Of a stretch of DNA of 6,172 bases, positions 4,574 to 6,172 are shown in pieces. The first letter of the stretch is position 1, and the number at the start of each line of letters is the position of its first letter. The DNA comes from an uncultured Clostridia bacterium (GTDB lineage: Bacteria > Bacillota > Clostridia > Oscillospirales > CAG-272): contig CAJGCD010000077.1 in NCBI GenBank assembly GCA_904501715.1, forward strand, positions 1 to 6,172, written 5' to 3'. Under the pieces are notes generated by a model. That model made no database searches and was not told the origin of the DNA. It saw nothing but the letters and a program-made list of their open reading frames with translations. Position numbers and translations under genes: made by a program.

Positions 4574-6022
4574 ATGGCACTTTACGACCCCAAATCACTT
4601 AAAGCAGAAGAATTTATAAACGACGGAGAGATACTCGCAACTCTTGAATACGCAGAGGCTAATAAGAGCAACAGAGCGCTTATAGAGGAAATACTGGAGA
4701 AGGCAAGACCTAAAAAGACCGAAAACGGCACGGTCTGCGCTGGACTTTCCCACAGAGAGGCAGCTGTTCTTCTTGTCTGCGATATTCCCGAGATGACCGA
4801 AAGGATGTTCAAGCTTGCCGAGGAGATAAAGCTGGCCTTTTACGGTAACAGAATAGTAATGTTCGCGCCCCTATATCTTTCCAACTATTGCGTAAACGGA
4901 TGTGTGTACTGCCCCTACCATCTTAAAAATAAGCACATAGCCAGAAAGAAGCTTACTCAGGAGGAGGTGCGCCGTGAGGTAATAGCGCTTCAGGATATGG
5001 GACATAAGCGTCTTGCCATAGAGGCGGGTGAGGACCCTGTAAATAACCCCATAGAGTATATTCTTGAGTGCATAGATACAATTTACAGCATCAAGCACAA
5101 GAACGGAGCTATCCGCAGAGTAAACGTTAATATTGCCGCTACTACCGTGGAAAATTACCGCAAGCTCAAGGATGCTGGAATAGGCACTTACATACTTTTT
5201 CAGGAGACCTATCACAAGGAGAGCTATCTGAAGCTTCATCCCACAGGACCTAAGCACGACTATGATTACCATACTGAGGCTATGGATAGAGCTATGGAGG
5301 GCGGAATTGACGACGTAGGACTTGGAGTGCTCTTCGGACTTGAGCTTTACAAGTACGAATTTGTAGGACTTATGATGCACGCGGAGCACCTTGAGGCTGT
5401 TCACGGCGTGGGACCGCACACCATAAGCGTCCCCAGACTTAAAAAGGCTGACGATATTGACCCCAGCGCATTTGATAACTCTATTTCCGACGAGCTTTTT
5501 GAGAAGATAATAGCTTGTATTCGTATAGCCGTTCCTTATACGGGAATGATAATCTCCACAAGAGAATCCGAGGAGGTAAGAGGCAAGGTGCTCAACTGCG
5601 GTATATCGCAGATAAGCGGTGCGTCGCGTACCTCGGTAGGCGGTTACACCGAGGCGGAGCGTCCTCACGACTCCGAGCAGTTTGACGTATCCGACCAGCG
5701 CACCCTTGACGAGGTCGTAGGTTGGCTTATGAAGATGGGACATATTCCGTCCTTCTGTACCGCTTGTTACAGAGAGGGAAGAACGGGCGACAGATTTATG
5801 AGCCTTTGCAAGAGCGGACAGATACTTAACTGCTGTCATCCCAATGCTCTTATGACTCTTACCGAATATCTTGTTGACTATGCCAGCGACGAAACAAAGA
5901 AAATAGGCTTTGAGCTTATAGAAGAAGAGCTTAACAAGATACCTAACGAGAAGGTAAGAGGCATAGCTAAAGAAAATATAGAGAATATAAAGGCATCAAA
6001 CAGAAGAGATTTCCGCTTCTGA
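4574..6022 (+). CDS. hydG: [FeFe] hydrogenase H-cluster radical SAM maturase HydG (tyrosine lyase)
   Basis: Radical SAM enzyme that cleaves tyrosine to p-cresol and dehydroglycine and converts the latter into the CO and CN ligands of the H-cluster, delivered as an Fe(CO)2(CN)-cysteine unit. At 482 residues it has full family length. The N-terminal radical SAM motif CVNGCVYC gives C106, C110 and C113. The C-terminal CX2CX22C motif is complete (C395, C398, C421) and should bind the auxiliary [4Fe-4S]-Fe(Cys) cluster where CO and CN are made. That C-terminal motif separates it from ThiH, the tyrosine lyase of thiamine synthesis. Other family segments: EAGEDP (150-155), ILFQETYH (207-214), LHPTGPKHDYDYH (221-233) and QISGASRTSVGGY (346-358). 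AAAGGA (4559-4564) lies nine bases before the ATG. The gene follows hydE by 21 nt and precedes hydF by 19 nt, so the three are co-transcribed. Confidence 0.98.
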   Translation: MALYDPKSLKAEEFINDGEILATLEYAEANKSNRALIEEILEKARPKKTENGTVCAGLSHREAAVLLVCDIPEMTERMFKLAEEIKLAFYGNRIVMFAPLYLSNYCVNGCVYCPYHLKNKHIARKKLTQEEVRREVIALQDMGHKRLAIEAGEDPVNNPIEYILECIDTIYSIKHKNGAIRRVNVNIAATTVENYRKLKDAGIGTYILFQETYHKESYLKLHPTGPKHDYDYHTEAMDRAMEGGIDDVGLGVLFGLELYKYEFVGLMMHAEHLEAVHGVGPHTISVPRLKKADDIDPSAFDNSISDELFEKIIACIRIAVPYTGMIISTRESEEVRGKVLNCGISQISGASRTSVGGYTEAERPHDSEQFDVSDQRTLDEVVGWLMKMGHIPSFCTACYREGRTGDRFMSLCKSGQILNCCHPNALMTLTEYLVDYASDETKKIGFELIEEELNKIPNEKVRGIAKENIENIKASNRRDFRF

Positions 6023-6041
6023 TGGCTTGGAAAGGAGATTT

Positions 6042-6172
6042 ATGGGACTTAATGAAGCTGTATCCGCCGAGCGAATACATATAGGCTTTTTCGGTATGCG
6101 TAATGCGGGTAAATCAAGCCTTGTGAATGCCGTGACAGGACAGGAGCTTTCGGTAGTTTCCGACGTTAAGGG
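6042..6172 (+). CDS. hydF: [FeFe] hydrogenase H-cluster maturation GTPase HydF, N-terminal fragment (3' end outside window)
   Basis: HydF is the GTPase scaffold on which the HydE and HydG products are assembled into the diiron subcluster before transfer to the hydrogenase. Only the first 43 codons are present, cut by the right edge of the window, not by mutation. They show a short leader, then IGFFGMRNAGKSSLVNAVTG, with the P-loop from G18 to S25 (GMRNAGKS), and ELSVVSDVKG leading into the switch region. AAAGGAG (6031-6037) lies four bases before the ATG. The fragment could belong to other P-loop GTPases such as Era or MnmE, but GFFGxRNAGKSSLxNAxTGQ and the place directly after hydG make HydF the clear choice. 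Confidence 0.95.
   Translation, partial: MGLNEAVSAERIHIGFFGMRNAGKSSLVNAVTGQELSVVSDVK

Noticed and set aside
4871..5839. 322-codon open frame on the - strand opposite hydG
   Set aside because: It lies wholly inside hydG, which has complete catalytic and C-terminal cluster motifs. The reverse protein has no recognisable features.
4574..6022. HydG as a ThiH-type thiamine tyrosine lyase
   Set aside because: The full C-terminal CX2CX22C motif (C395, C398, C421) and hydE/hydF neighbours are specific to HydG.
6022..6041. Alternative hydF start at the ATG overlapping the hydG stop (6022)
   Set aside because: It is in a different frame from the P-loop sequence. The ATG at 6042, with AAAGGAG upstream, gives the HydF N-terminus.
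1..6172. CRISPR array, insertion sequence, tRNA or rRNA gene
   Set aside because: No regularly spaced repeats, transposase-like frame with terminal inverted repeats, or tRNA/rRNA-like sequence was seen by eye. The intergenic gaps are short and explained by promoters, leaders and terminators.

Overview
The window looks like chromosomal DNA from an anaerobic, low-to-mid-GC member of the Clostridia, probably an uncultured gut-type lineage. This is inferred from three things: Firmicutes-style ribosomal genes (an L27 with a cleavable N-terminal extension plus its protease Prp), an L21-type mRNA leader, and an [FeFe]-hydrogenase maturation cluster. The species cannot be named from the sequence alone. 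Every gene lies on the + strand, and there is no gene-free stretch over 300 bases.

Region 1 (1-1863) is the 3' two-thirds of valS (valyl-tRNA synthetase), cut by the left edge and closed by an intrinsic terminator. Region 2 (1895-3064) is a ribosomal operon, rplU-prp-rpmA. It has a consensus extended -10 promoter, a structured L21-type leader and a strong terminator directly after rpmA. The common downstream partner obg is absent. Prp is placed between the two ribosomal genes and removes the first nine residues of the L27 made by the next gene.

Region 3 (3100-6172) is an [FeFe]-hydrogenase H-cluster maturation operon: a small TM1266-family regulator, hydE, hydG and the beginning of hydF. HydG makes the Fe(CO)(CN)-containing precursor from tyrosine, HydE processes it, and HydF is the GTPase scaffold that assembles and delivers the diiron subcluster to the hydrogenase. 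No hydrogenase structural gene is in the window.

The most interesting part is the approximately 110-nt leader between the consensus hyd promoter and the first gene. It can fold as a compact three-way junction that excludes a perfect 9-bp intrinsic terminator. The sequence ggtatgg occurs twice and competes for a single ccatacc strand between the copies. This is the architecture of a transcription-attenuating riboswitch or other cis-regulatory RNA. I could not match it to a riboswitch class I know, so it is the main candidate for an undescribed element.
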